Positions 35,186 to 44,136 of a DNA stretch of 64,000 nucleotides are shown in pieces. Made by a program: the position numbers and the translations under genes. The stretch's first letter is position 1. Every line of letters begins with the position of its first letter. Below the pieces are notes generated by a model. That model was not told the origin of the DNA, ran no database searches, and saw only the letters and a list, made by a program, of their open reading frames with translations. Origin of the DNA: Desulfobacteraceae bacterium Eth-SRB1 (GTDB lineage Bacteria > Desulfobacterota > Desulfobacteria > Desulfobacterales > ETH-SRB1). Location: NCBI GenBank assembly GCA_004193555.1, contig RPGP01000001.1, forward strand, positions 1-64,000. Reading direction: 5' to 3'.

Positions 35186-36805
35186 ATGGAACATGGAACT
35201 GCAGTATCAATACAACACAAGCCTTTTTCCTGGCCATGGTGGAAGGGAGCCCCCGGGCAGATACCGATTGTCGTACTCGGTATCATTATCTTTTTTGTTA
35301 CGCTCGTTTACATAGTTCCCACGCCCCAGAGCATGATAGACCTCGTGCAGCAGGAGAACGTCAAGGGCGCCAAGTACAAGGCAGGCACCAACAATTACGT
35401 GGATTCATACAATAAGCTTATGAAAAGCGATTTCACCCCTGAGGAAGTGGCCCACAAGATGGTACTGTGCGTGGCCATGCTTTTTAGTGTTGCTCTTCTC
35501 TGGGGCACAGAGGCGATCACTCTGGCTGCAACCGATATCCTTGTCGGGCTTATTCTGTATATTTTTATGATTCTGCCTATCAATGAGATATCGAAAGCCT
35601 ACATGAAGGATGCAGTATTCTTTATCCTCGGCGTGCTTGTCCTGGCCGCTGCAGTGGGCGTAACAGGGCTTGACAGGAGAATCGGCAATATCCTTTTAGG
35701 CAAGATCAAGGGATTGAAGGGTTTTTGTTTTATCTTCTTTCCGGTTCTGGCTGTAATTTCCGGTTTTCTTTCAGAACATGCCCTGGTCGCCCTTTTGTGT
35801 CCGATCCTGGTACTGGTATATATGGAAGGAGAAAAAGCAGGCTGCAGCAAGAAAGAGCTTCAAGCCCTGGCCTGCACCTTGTTTTTGGGGATATGTTTTG
35901 CCGCGAACGTTGGTGGATCAGGTTCCCCTGCGGTTGGCGGCCGTGCGGCTATCATGGTAGGTTATTTCAGCGACTATGGCATGCCCATGAGCTTTGGCCG
36001 GTGGATGATGTACGGCCTGCCGGTAGTTCCCCCTCTTGCCCTGGCCTGTGGTCTGTGGATATATATATCCGTAGCTCGCAAGACCGGCCCCGCCCGGACC
36101 ATGGACTTGGGCAGTGTAATGAGAAAAGGCGTTGAGGGAATAGGACCTTTGCGGGGAAAAGAGCTTCTCATGGCCATTTTCTTTGCTGCCCAGGTTGTCC
36201 TCTGGATAGGCGCCAGCGCAATAATCGGTCTGGGAGGCGCGACTATGCTGATAGTATTTTTTATTCTTGTAACAAAATTGATGACATGGGAAGATGTCCA
36301 GCAAAGGGTGCGTTTTGATGTTGTGGGACTGTACGCAGGTGCCTGCGCTATGGGTGTTGCCCTGAAATACACGGGCGCCGGTGTGTGGATAGCCCAGAAT
36401 TTTGTAAACCTGCTGCCGGAGGCTTTTCACACAGGCATGGGTATCGTGGTGGCATCAAGCCTGATCACTACTATTGTGACCAACTTCATGAGTGACGGCG
36501 CGGCAGTCGGCGCATTAGGTCCTGTAGTTCTCCCCATGGCCGCCATAGGAGATGTACACCTGTGGAAAGTAGGGCTCGCCTGCTCATTCGGGTCTTCCTA
36601 TGCCCACGCTATGATCGTCGGCACAGTAAACAACGCTATTGCCTACGGGCTGGCAAAACATCCGGAGACAGGGGAACAGCTTCTCACTCCCCTGGACTTT
36701 GTCCGCGTTGGTCTTCCCTTTGTATTTATATCAATGGCGATTCTCTGGCTTGTGGCCTTCTTCGGGTACTGGCAGATTCTGCCCTGGCCTGCGGTTACAG
36801 GTTAA
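35186..36805 (+). CDS. DASS/SLC13-family anion transporter
   Basis: A 539-aa sodium-coupled transporter with about twelve helices. Family features are the ITLAATDILVGLILYIF segment, VFFILGVLVLAAAVGVTGLDRRIG, the SGFLSEHALVALLCPI helix, and the C-terminal TTIVTNFMSDGAAVGALGPVVLPMA block typical of the ion and substrate site. DASS members carry dicarboxylates, citrate or sulfate; for a presumed sulfate reducer sulfate or C4-dicarboxylate are both reasonable, and the sequence does not decide. An unusual soluble loop near residues 45-85 follows the first helix. A strong AAGGAGG precedes the ATG. It is in the operon starting at 34284. Confidence 0.85.
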   Translation: MEHGTAVSIQHKPFSWPWWKGAPGQIPIVVLGIIIFFVTLVYIVPTPQSMIDLVQQENVKGAKYKAGTNNYVDSYNKLMKSDFTPEEVAHKMVLCVAMLFSVALLWGTEAITLAATDILVGLILYIFMILPINEISKAYMKDAVFFILGVLVLAAAVGVTGLDRRIGNILLGKIKGLKGFCFIFFPVLAVISGFLSEHALVALLCPILVLVYMEGEKAGCSKKELQALACTLFLGICFAANVGGSGSPAVGGRAAIMVGYFSDYGMPMSFGRWMMYGLPVVPPLALACGLWIYISVARKTGPARTMDLGSVMRKGVEGIGPLRGKELLMAIFFAAQVVLWIGASAIIGLGGATMLIVFFILVTKLMTWEDVQQRVRFDVVGLYAGACAMGVALKYTGAGVWIAQNFVNLLPEAFHTGMGIVVASSLITTIVTNFMSDGAAVGALGPVVLPMAAIGDVHLWKVGLACSFGSSYAHAMIVGTVNNAIAYGLAKHPETGEQLLTPLDFVRVGLPFVFISMAILWLVAFFGYWQILPWPAVTG

Positions 36806-36836
36806 ATGATAAGCGCCGAACAAAGGAAATAAACAG

Positions 36837-37781
36837 GTGGCAAGAAAAGGAAAAACAAAAAGCATATATTGGATGATGATAATCTGTATGGGGTGCTTTT
36901 TGCCTGGTTTTGACACCTTTGCCCTTGAGGTGGGCGGAGAAAGTATCTATACAGATGATAATGCCCATTTCTCTGTTGCCATACCCGCGGGGTTTCAAGA
37001 GATATCACAAGGGTGGCTTTGCGGGAGCTTTCTTGATCCAAAGCTTAAAAGTTTGTGCAAAGACGCCCTGAAAGAGTATAATAAGGTATTTATCTATCAG
37101 GATGATTTGAACCGGTCGGATGATTTGAAGCAAAAAGCAAAGGGTCTTGTCTTTATAGGTATTAAGACTTATAAGCATAAAAAAAAGCGTTTTAAACTCT
37201 TCACCGATTATATTACGGTAAATGAATTTTTCGATCCCAAAGTGATCAAAAAATTTAGCAAACTTTTTAAAAAGCAGCTTGGCGAAAAAGGAGCTGAAGA
37301 TGTCATCGCAGGAGATCCGGTTTTCGATAATGAGTATAAGGGTTTTGGTTTTATCTGCAGCTACAGGTTTTCCGGGGGCGATGAGGCAAAAGAATTTCAC
37401 AGGGTGTTTTTGGGGGGAACCCATCTAATTTACCTTGATTTTAATCTTTATGCCGTAGATAACACTGCCCCTTACGAAAGCCTGTTTCAGCAAATAGCCG
37501 CTTCTTTGTCATTTAAGGAGGGTTTTGGACCAAGAGATTCATATATCGACGCCTGGAAAAAGAGAGTCGGTTCTTATGAGCTGTTTGGAACAAGGCTCTC
37601 TGATCTGGGAAGGTCGCTGTTAGATATTACTTTAATTATATTTCTTTTAAATATATTACTTGGATATATTACTAATCCCAAAAAGGCGCGCTATATACAG
37701 ATAGAGTCTTTGCAAAGAAACAAAAACAAGGCAAGGCTTGCAACAATCGCTATAGGGATACTTATATATATATATATATAA
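36837..37781 (+). CDS. Secreted or membrane-anchored protein of unknown function
   Basis: A 314-aa protein starting at GTG (AAAGGAAA 8 nt upstream). The N-terminal hydrophobic stretch (about 11-30) looks like a signal peptide or anchor, a mixed alpha/beta domain (about 31-240) faces the periplasm, and hydrophobic segments at about 262-278 and 300-314 close the protein. I recognise no family. The last codons are an alternating TA tract (37763-37780) that encodes IYIYI and runs into the stop. It lies 31 bp after the DASS gene, so it is probably in the same operon, and 76 bp before a receiver gene. Confidence 0.65.
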   Translation: MARKGKTKSIYWMMIICMGCFLPGFDTFALEVGGESIYTDDNAHFSVAIPAGFQEISQGWLCGSFLDPKLKSLCKDALKEYNKVFIYQDDLNRSDDLKQKAKGLVFIGIKTYKHKKKRFKLFTDYITVNEFFDPKVIKKFSKLFKKQLGEKGAEDVIAGDPVFDNEYKGFGFICSYRFSGGDEAKEFHRVFLGGTHLIYLDFNLYAVDNTAPYESLFQQIAASLSFKEGFGPRDSYIDAWKKRVGSYELFGTRLSDLGRSLLDITLIIFLLNILLGYITNPKKARYIQIESLQRNKNKARLATIAIGILIYIYI

Positions 37782-37857
37782 ATGCCGCTTTTTTATTAGA
37801 ATCGACATGGAGCAAGCCCTGGAGTTTGCTTAAGCAGATTAATAAGGAGGAATACTA

Positions 37858-38310
37858 ATGAAAGACTTTAGAGTGCTGGTAGTTGACGATGAGGATGATT
37901 TTCGCGAAACATTTATAAAACGTCTTCAAAAGAGAGAACTTAATGTTACCGGTGCGGAAAGCGGGGAAAAAGCGCTGGAGATTCTGGATGATTTTATTTT
38001 TGATGTGGTAATACTGGATGTCAAAATGCCGGGTTTGGATGGTGTGGAAACTCTTCAGGAAATGAAAAAAAAGAGACCGCTTATGGAGGTGATCATGCTC
38101 ACCGGCCACTCGACTGTGGAATCGGCTATTGATGGGCTGAAACTCGGAGCCTTTGATTACATCATGAAACCCGCAGACTTCGATGAGTTGCTGGAAAAGA
38201 TGACCCAGGCCTATGAGAAGAAAAAGGCCCATGAGATGAAAATCCAGGAGAGCAAAGTCCGTGCGCTGCAAGGCCATCCCGGACGTGTTTTCGAACAGTT
38301 CAAAGAATAA
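37858..38310 (+). CDS. Response-regulator receiver with short helical tail
   Basis: A 150-aa receiver with intact VDDEDD, acceptor Asp in VVILDVKMPGLDG and Lys in YIMKPAD, followed by about 25 charged residues that are probably helical. There is no DNA-binding or enzyme output. It is very similar in layout to the receiver at 43721, which also has the EDDF N-terminus and MKP loop, so the two are likely paralogues. AAGGAGG gives strong initiation. A CBS protein gene follows 81 bp later. Confidence 0.88.
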   Translation: MKDFRVLVVDDEDDFRETFIKRLQKRELNVTGAESGEKALEILDDFIFDVVILDVKMPGLDGVETLQEMKKKRPLMEVIMLTGHSTVESAIDGLKLGAFDYIMKPADFDELLEKMTQAYEKKKAHEMKIQESKVRALQGHPGRVFEQFKE

Positions 38311-38391
38311 AACAGACTTCTTACGCTTTAGATATCCTGATTGCGTTTTTTCAGGTTATGGTAAAACACTACAAGAACACGGAGGCTTATA

Positions 38392-38895
38392 ATGGCAACT
38401 AATGTAGAAAGAAAAGTAAAGGATCTGATGATCCCGCTTGAAGATTATGATAGTATATCTTCAGATAAACCGCTCAGGGATGCTTTTGAACTTATGGCCA
38501 AAACAGGGCATCACGCTGTTTTGGTTATCGGCAAAAACAATGAACCAATAGGACAACTGTCTTATAGAGATGCCCTGATAGCGCTGGAACCAAAATACAG
38601 CGCCGGCAAGTGGGGGCATGCCTGGTTTACCCCGGAAGCATTTGAAAACTATCCTGTTTTCTATTATGAAGGTGAATTTTCAGCACGATGCAAGGCACAA
38701 TTGAAGAAATCGGTCAAAGAGGTTATGTCATCATTTACGATCAGCCTGAATGAAGATGCCACTCTATCCGAGGCTGTTCACGTCATGATAAACAAAAATG
38801 TAGGGCGGCTGCCGGTATTGTCCGGCAAAAAGTTCTTGGGAATGATCAGGCTCGTGGAAATCTTTGACGAGATAAAAAAGGTTGTTCTGGCCTAA
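38392..38895 (+). CDS. Two-CBS-domain protein
   Basis: A 167-aa soluble protein with a CBS pair: VKDLMIPLEDYDSISSDKPLRDAFELM at the N-terminus and VKEVMSSFTISLNEDATLSEAVHVMINKNVGRLPVL at the C-terminus, separated by a longer than usual insert (about 70-105, aromatic-rich). Such pairs bind AMP, ATP or related ligands and act as energy sensors. A good ACGGAGG site is present. It lies between a receiver gene and a PEP-synthase-like gene and could regulate the latter; this is inference from order only. Confidence 0.85.
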   Translation: MATNVERKVKDLMIPLEDYDSISSDKPLRDAFELMAKTGHHAVLVIGKNNEPIGQLSYRDALIALEPKYSAGKWGHAWFTPEAFENYPVFYYEGEFSARCKAQLKKSVKEVMSSFTISLNEDATLSEAVHVMINKNVGRLPVLSGKKFLGMIRLVEIFDEIKKVVLA

Positions 38896-38928
38896 TAAAT
38901 AGTCTGTACTGGCAATGCAGCGCGCATC

Positions 38929-38990
38929 GAGACCTTTGAAAATGTGTGGCCGTTCACGGCTTGAAATTTGAAATTGGAAAGTAGAAATTT
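38929..38990. repeat. Half GAGACCTTTG repeat joined to a GCCGTTCACGGC repeat
   Basis: GAGACCTTTGAAAATG (38929-38944) is one end of the GAGACCTTTG family; it breaks off into GCCGTTCACGGCTTGAAATT from 38949, the left block of another repeat family. The junction suggests that one element inserted into, or recombined with, the other. Confidence 0.55.
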
Positions 38991-38994
38991 GGGA

Positions 38995-39034
38995 GACCTG
39001 TCTGCGTGTGCATGTGCGTTGCACGCAGACAGGT
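38995..39034. repeat. Perfect 13-bp hairpin
   Basis: ACCTGTCTGCGTG pairs with CACGCAGACAGGT around a 14-base GT-rich loop. It stands 25 bp before the terminator at 39060 and after the CBS gene. Confidence 0.5.
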
Positions 39035-39059
39035 ACGGGTACGCACAGACAGGATAAAA

Positions 39060-39090
39060 CCAGGTTTTTTAAAAACCTGGTTTTTTGTTT
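39060..39090 (+). terminator. Intrinsic terminator
   Basis: CCAGGTTTTT and AAAAACCTGG form a perfect stem with a minimal loop, followed by TTTTTTGTTTT. This is the clearest rho-independent terminator in the window; it ends the operon that finishes with the CBS gene at 38895. Confidence 0.8.
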
Positions 39091-39093
39091 TAA

Positions 39094-39252
39094 CCTAAGT
39101 TGATCGGTTTTTTGCGAAGAGATGTGCTGAGATCTTGATGCATAAGGATTTGCAAAAACCGCAGGCATACCCGTGGATATGTCGAGGATTTTTGCGAAGC
39201 CTTTATGCGCAAGAGATCGGCGCAGATCGAGTAAAAAACCGCTCAATTTAGG
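39094..39252. repeat. 159-bp palindromic repeat, CCTAAATTGAGCGG family (copy 2)
   Basis: Inverted copy of 22752-22910 with ends CCTAAGTTGATCGGTTTTTT and AAAAAACCGCTCAATTTAGG. The internal blocks (ATCTTGATGCATAAGGATTT and CCTTTATGCGCAAGAGATC) are nearly identical to copy 1. It lies 45 bp before the PEP-synthase-like gene. Confidence 0.75.
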
Positions 39253-39297
39253 TTTTATGTATTGTTTTTAAAGCGTTGATTGTGGTATTTTGTTTTT

Positions 39298-41913
39298 ATG
39301 TTTGGATTAAAACAGTTTTTCAAAAAACTACTGAAGGATGAGACCCAAAAGGTTGAGCAGAAGGCCTCAGTTGATAACGTTCGGAATGCCTTTACAAACA
39401 GATATTTGAATTTTAAGACTCTTTTAAATACAAATAACGAGGTGTTGGAACTCATAACCGACATGGAACAGGCCTTTTCCGGAAGCCGCACTTTCGGCAT
39501 GTCTTTTATCCGGGCGAACTGTACAGCAATTTCAGTCAATATATATAAGATCATCGATTGCTTGAATGAAATAGCAAATGATAGATATAAAGTACTTCTC
39601 GAAGTGCTTGAAGGTATTCTCCCGGAAATCGACAGGGAATTACAGCAGAAAAAGTTAGAGACCGGGGGCCAATTAGTCCTTCCTCTTGAAAGTGTCGATA
39701 AAACTATGGCCGATCAAGTTGGAGCCAAGATGGCAAATCTTGGCGAGGTTAAAAATGCTGTTGGTCTTTCTGTCCCCGAGGGTTTTGTCATTACGGCTGC
39801 CGCCTATGAGCGCTTCCTGGAACACGCCGGTCTTCGGGATGAGATTAACCGTCAGATTCAATCTCTCGATCCTGCCGATATTGCCAGGCTTCATGAAATT
39901 AGTTCCGCCATCCAAAATCTTATTATTAATGCGCCCTGCCCCCCTGAACTTGAAAATGCCATTATGAAGGCATACACAGACTTAATAAAAAAAACAGGTC
40001 ATGATATTCATGTTTCCATGCGCAGCAGCGCTCTTGGGGAAGATACAAAGAATGCCTCTTTTGCCGGGCAGTATCGTTCCATGCTCAACGTGGGCAGGGA
40101 GAACCTGATCCTTTCCTACAAGGAGATTGTTGCCAGCAAATATTCGGTTCCCGCCATTGCCTATCGTTTAAACAAGGGATTTCGTGATGGAGATATTATT
40201 ATGAGTGTCGGCTGTATGACTATGGTCGAGGCAAAAGCCGGCGGTGTCATGTATTCTGCAGATCCCGGCAATATATGTCATGAGTGCATTATAATTAATG
40301 CTGTCTGGGGACTTGGCAAGTCGGTGGTGGATGGAAGTATGGCCCCGGACCTTTTTATTCTTTCCAAAGAAAATCCGAAAATTATATTAAAAAATAAAAT
40401 CAGCGCTAAGAGACAGCAGCTTGTTTCCGGAGTTTCAGAAGGAATACATCTTGCGGATGTGGCCGGAGAACAGGCAAATAATCCGGCAATTACCAATGAA
40501 CAGTCCGCCCGGTTAGGCGAATTGGCTCTGCGCCTGGAAAAACATTTTGGCGATCCCCAGGATATTGAATGGGCCTTTGAGCCGGATGGTTCTATCTTGA
40601 TCTTACAGAGCCGGCCGCTGATGGTGCTTGGCGAAGAACTGACAGAGATTCAGGATATTCCCGGATCAAAGGTTGACCCTGCTGAGGTAATCCTGTCAGG
40701 CGGTGTGACAGCCAGCCCGGGAGTGGCCAGCGGCCCTGCCTTTGTGGTTGAAACAACTGTAGATATGCTGCAGTTTCCTTCAGGGGCCGTGCTTGTGACC
40801 AAAAATCCTCTGCCTCAATGGGCAGCGCTCTTAAATAGCGCTGTTGCCGTCATTACAGACAAAGGAGGCGTCACCGGTCACCTCGCGGCTGTGGCGAGAG
40901 AATTCAAGGTTCCAGCTCTTGTTGGAACTTCAACCGCTACGAGGTATATCCATAATGGAGACATCGTCACAGTCTATGCGACCGGTCGCACAGTCTATGC
41001 CGGCAGAGCTGAATCCCTCCTTAAAAAGGCGGCTGAAAAGACAAGCTTGATGCAAGGAAGTCCTGTTCATAACGCTCTTGGGAATGTCTTAAAATATATT
41101 GCGCCGCTCAATCTTACCGATCCGGATGCATCAAATTTTACACCTCAAGGATGCCGGACTATACACGACATTATACGTTTCGCTCACGAGATGTCCCTGC
41201 AAGAACTTTTTGGGTTCAAAAAGGATTCTTCTTTCCCGGAGCATTTAGCCAAAAGACTGGTTATTGATGTTCCTATGCAGTGGTGGGTTATTGATCTAAG
41301 TGGTGGTTGCAGAGAAGGAATTAAAGGGAATACGATTGGGCTTGAAGATATAATATCCGATCCCATGCTGACATTGTGGGAGGGGATAACGGCTATACCC
41401 TGGAAAGGCCCGCCTCCAATAGATACAAAAGGATTTTTTTCCGTCATGTATGGAGCGACATTAGACAGGAGTCTTGTTCCTGGTATGCGTTCACGTTATA
41501 GTGAACGCAATTATCTTATAATATCCAAAAATTTTTGTCATCTCAGCTCGCGATTCGGTTTTCATTTTTCGACGGTAGAAGCTTTTTTTGGCGAGAAGGT
41601 GGCGGAAAATTATATCTGTTTTAATTTTAACGGCGGGGCTGCTGATGATGCGCGCAGGGCGCGAAGAGCCGACCTTATTAGATTGATTCTGGAAAAATTC
41701 GATTTCTGGGTTAAGATCAAGAGCGATTCGGTTTTTGCACGGCTTGAGCGACAGAAAATACCCTTTTTAAAAGAAAGATTAAAGGTTCTCGGTCATCTTG
41801 TAATGCACACGAGACAGTTGGATATGGTTCTGTCCAACAGCGGAAGGGTAAACAAATATCTGGAAGAAACGCTGAAAGAACTTTCTTCATTTGTGGATGT
41901 TTCCCAATCATAA
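39298..41913 (+). CDS. PEP-synthase-like protein with a non-standard C-terminus
   Basis: An 871-aa protein with the first two modules of PEP synthase/PPDK. An N-terminal helical segment (about 1-130) precedes the ATP-grasp PPDK_N domain (about 140-450; KMANLGEV, VPEGFVITAAAYERFL, SMRSSALGEDTKNASFAGQY, QDIEWAFEPDGSILILQSRP). The swivelling phosphohistidine domain (about 475-580; GGVTASPGVASGPA, ending GGVTGHLAAVAREF with the candidate His) follows. The usual PEP/pyruvate TIM barrel is absent; about 290 residues of unknown type replace it. Self-phosphorylation or phosphotransfer to an unknown partner is thus more likely than PEP synthesis. The ATG at 39298 is preferred over a TTG at 39280; neither has a strong ribosome site. 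Confidence 0.82.
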   Translation: MFGLKQFFKKLLKDETQKVEQKASVDNVRNAFTNRYLNFKTLLNTNNEVLELITDMEQAFSGSRTFGMSFIRANCTAISVNIYKIIDCLNEIANDRYKVLLEVLEGILPEIDRELQQKKLETGGQLVLPLESVDKTMADQVGAKMANLGEVKNAVGLSVPEGFVITAAAYERFLEHAGLRDEINRQIQSLDPADIARLHEISSAIQNLIINAPCPPELENAIMKAYTDLIKKTGHDIHVSMRSSALGEDTKNASFAGQYRSMLNVGRENLILSYKEIVASKYSVPAIAYRLNKGFRDGDIIMSVGCMTMVEAKAGGVMYSADPGNICHECIIINAVWGLGKSVVDGSMAPDLFILSKENPKIILKNKISAKRQQLVSGVSEGIHLADVAGEQANNPAITNEQSARLGELALRLEKHFGDPQDIEWAFEPDGSILILQSRPLMVLGEELTEIQDIPGSKVDPAEVILSGGVTASPGVASGPAFVVETTVDMLQFPSGAVLVTKNPLPQWAALLNSAVAVITDKGGVTGHLAAVAREFKVPALVGTSTATRYIHNGDIVTVYATGRTVYAGRAESLLKKAAEKTSLMQGSPVHNALGNVLKYIAPLNLTDPDASNFTPQGCRTIHDIIRFAHEMSLQELFGFKKDSSFPEHLAKRLVIDVPMQWWVIDLSGGCREGIKGNTIGLEDIISDPMLTLWEGITAIPWKGPPPIDTKGFFSVMYGATLDRSLVPGMRSRYSERNYLIISKNFCHLSSRFGFHFSTVEAFFGEKVAENYICFNFNGGAADDARRARRADLIRLILEKFDFWVKIKSDSVFARLERQKIPFLKERLKVLGHLVMHTRQLDMVLSNSGRVNKYLEETLKELSSFVDVSQS

Positions 41914-41974
41914 ATCAACAATCATAAATCTAATCGGATAGCGCTGAATTATAGATTTTTCAGGAGATTTAGTC

Positions 41975-43657
41975 ATGACTCAGGAAAAGGAGTTACACAG
42001 ATATTATGCCCGCTTGCGCACAAAGTTTATAGCCATCATTTTTTTCATAGCTTTTATTCCGTTAATACTTTTAGGCGGGACTACTTACTATCACTATAGC
42101 GCTACGGTCAAAGAAAAAATCAGAAAAGAATTAAAATTAATAGCAAAAAACAGAAAAGACACCATTGATCTTTTTCTAAATGACAGGGCTAACAGTTTAA
42201 GTGTTCTGGCTTATACGCACACCTTTGACTACCTGGGGAAAAAAGAGAACCTGCACAATGTTTTTCAATTGTTAAAAATGGTTGACAGCGCCTTTCAGGA
42301 TATGGGCGTGATTAACAGTAATGGTAAACAGGTTGCTTATATCGGGCCGTATCACTTAACCGGCAAACAATACAGTCAGACAGAATGGTTTAAGGCGGTT
42401 ATGAAAAAAAATGTCTATATCAGTGATGTCTTTCTTGGTTTTAGAAAGGTTCCCCATTTCATCATTGCTGTAAAAAGGATAGAAAATGGAAAGCCGTGGA
42501 TATTACGAACGACCATAGACATAAACATGATAAATCATTTTATGTGCACAGCCCTTCTGGGTAAACACGGAGCTGACGCATATATCCTGAGCAGAGAAGG
42601 TACCTATCAGATAAGCACCGCTGACAACGACCTGATACTGACTAAATCCGAGTTCAAAATGCCTTCCGTATTTCGAGGCATAAAGGAAATGGAAGGGTGC
42701 CATGGAGAAAAAGCTCTCATTTGCGCTATTGCCTGGTTAAAGAACAACGACTGGCTGATGGTAATCGAACAAGATTTAAAATATGAGCTGAGCCCTATGG
42801 TTCGTGTTAAAAATACCGCTCTTTCCATCTTTATAATCAGCTCTCTTATTATCATTATCAGCACCATTCTTATTACCAAACGGGTATTTGCAAGGCTGGA
42901 AAAAGTCGACAGAGAAAAATCGCAGCTTAGTGAGCAGCTTGTTCGTTCTGACAGATTAGCGGCCATCGGTAAATTAGCGAGCGGTATCGCTCACGAGATC
43001 AACAATCCCCTTGCTGTTATCTCTGAAAAGGCCGGCTGGATAGGAGACCTGCTGACCGAAGAGGATGTAAAGAATAGCCCTAATTACAGTGAGTTGATCA
43101 AATCTACCGAGGATATCAAAAAACATGTTAAGCGGGGGAAAAAGGTCATCAGTCGTCTTATGGGTTTTGCCCGTAAGGAAGAGGTCGTGTATGGAAATGT
43201 AGATATAAACTCTGTCCTTGATGAAACACATGATTTCTTGAACAAAAAGGCAATATATCAGAATATAGCCATAATGAAAGAATTCCATGAGGATCTGCCG
43301 AGTATAGTAACTGACGGGGCGCAATTACAACAGGTCTTTATCAATATAGTAAATAATGCTATAGATGCGATTAATAAAGATGGCGTGATTCGTCTCATCA
43401 CAAAGGGGCGGGATGGGGGTGTTCTAATCGCTATCGCTGATACGGGGCCGGGTATGCCGGAGGAAGTTCAAGAAAAGATATTTAATCCGTTTTTTACGAC
43501 TAAACCGGTCGGCAAGGGTACCGGCCTGGGGCTTTCCACGAGTTATGGTATAGTTGAAAAATTGGGCGGCCATCTTACGGTGGAAAGCGAAGTGGGCAAG
43601 GGGACAACATTTTATATTACGCTGCCTCCTTCTTGTGAGCAGAAAACAAAAGGCTAA
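41975..43657 (+). CDS. Membrane sensor histidine kinase with periplasmic Cache domain
   Basis: A 560-aa kinase. Helices at about 15-37 and 277-298 flank a 240-residue periplasmic domain of the double-Cache type (VDSAFQDMGVINSNGKQVAYIGPY; WFKAVMKKNVYISDVFLGFRKVPHFIIAVKR), which binds small ligands such as amines or organic acids in other bacteria. The phospho-acceptor helix has AIGKLASGIAHEINNPLA, and the ATPase domain has QVFINIVNNAIDAI, DTGPGMP, FNPFFTTK and GTGLGLS. No HAMP domain is evident. CAGGAGA precedes the ATG. A receiver gene follows 63 bp later and is the probable partner. Confidence 0.92.
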   Translation: MTQEKELHRYYARLRTKFIAIIFFIAFIPLILLGGTTYYHYSATVKEKIRKELKLIAKNRKDTIDLFLNDRANSLSVLAYTHTFDYLGKKENLHNVFQLLKMVDSAFQDMGVINSNGKQVAYIGPYHLTGKQYSQTEWFKAVMKKNVYISDVFLGFRKVPHFIIAVKRIENGKPWILRTTIDINMINHFMCTALLGKHGADAYILSREGTYQISTADNDLILTKSEFKMPSVFRGIKEMEGCHGEKALICAIAWLKNNDWLMVIEQDLKYELSPMVRVKNTALSIFIISSLIIIISTILITKRVFARLEKVDREKSQLSEQLVRSDRLAAIGKLASGIAHEINNPLAVISEKAGWIGDLLTEEDVKNSPNYSELIKSTEDIKKHVKRGKKVISRLMGFARKEEVVYGNVDINSVLDETHDFLNKKAIYQNIAIMKEFHEDLPSIVTDGAQLQQVFINIVNNAIDAINKDGVIRLITKGRDGGVLIAIADTGPGMPEEVQEKIFNPFFTTKPVGKGTGLGLSTSYGIVEKLGGHLTVESEVGKGTTFYITLPPSCEQKTKG

Positions 43658-43720
43658 GTTCAGGGGAATTAGTCGACTTAACACCTTGAACCGTAACAAC
43701 ATTATAAAGGAGCTAAAAAA

Positions 43721-44110
43721 ATGCAGGAAATTCAGATGCTGTTGGTCGATGACGAGGACGACTTCAGAACAACTCTTGCTAACAGGTTGAAATTAAGGAA
43801 AATAGATGTCACGGATGCAGCAAGCGGCGACGAGGCTATAGAGATGGTCAAACAAAGGTCTTTTGACGTAGCTGTTATAGACGTCAAGATGCCGGGGACC
43901 GACGGTATTGAAACATTGAAGCAGGTCAAGAAAATCCAGCCGGCCATTGAGATCGTCATGCTTACCGGACATGCTTCGATCGAGTCGGGCATGGAAGCCA
44001 TGAAATTGGGCGCTTATGATTATGTAATGAAACCCTGTGATATCGACGAACTGCTTATCAAAGCCGGAGACGCTTACCAGCACAGGCTGCTCAAGGAAAA
44101 AGAAAAATAA
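43721..44110 (+). CDS. Stand-alone response-regulator receiver
   Basis: A 129-aa receiver with intact VDDEDD, acceptor Asp in VAVIDVKMPGTDG, Thr in MLTGHAS and Lys in YVMKPCD, and no output domain. It follows the Cache-domain kinase on the same strand. It resembles the receiver at 37858, so the kinase/receiver modules around the PEP-synthase-like gene appear related. Its 3' end converges on the reverse-strand CBS-ACT gene at 44137 with 26 bp between. AAGGAG is well placed. Confidence 0.9.
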   Translation: MQEIQMLLVDDEDDFRTTLANRLKLRKIDVTDAASGDEAIEMVKQRSFDVAVIDVKMPGTDGIETLKQVKKIQPAIEIVMLTGHASIESGMEAMKLGAYDYVMKPCDIDELLIKAGDAYQHRLLKEKEK

Positions 44111-44136
44111 GCGGCAATCGACAGATTATGGCCGGA

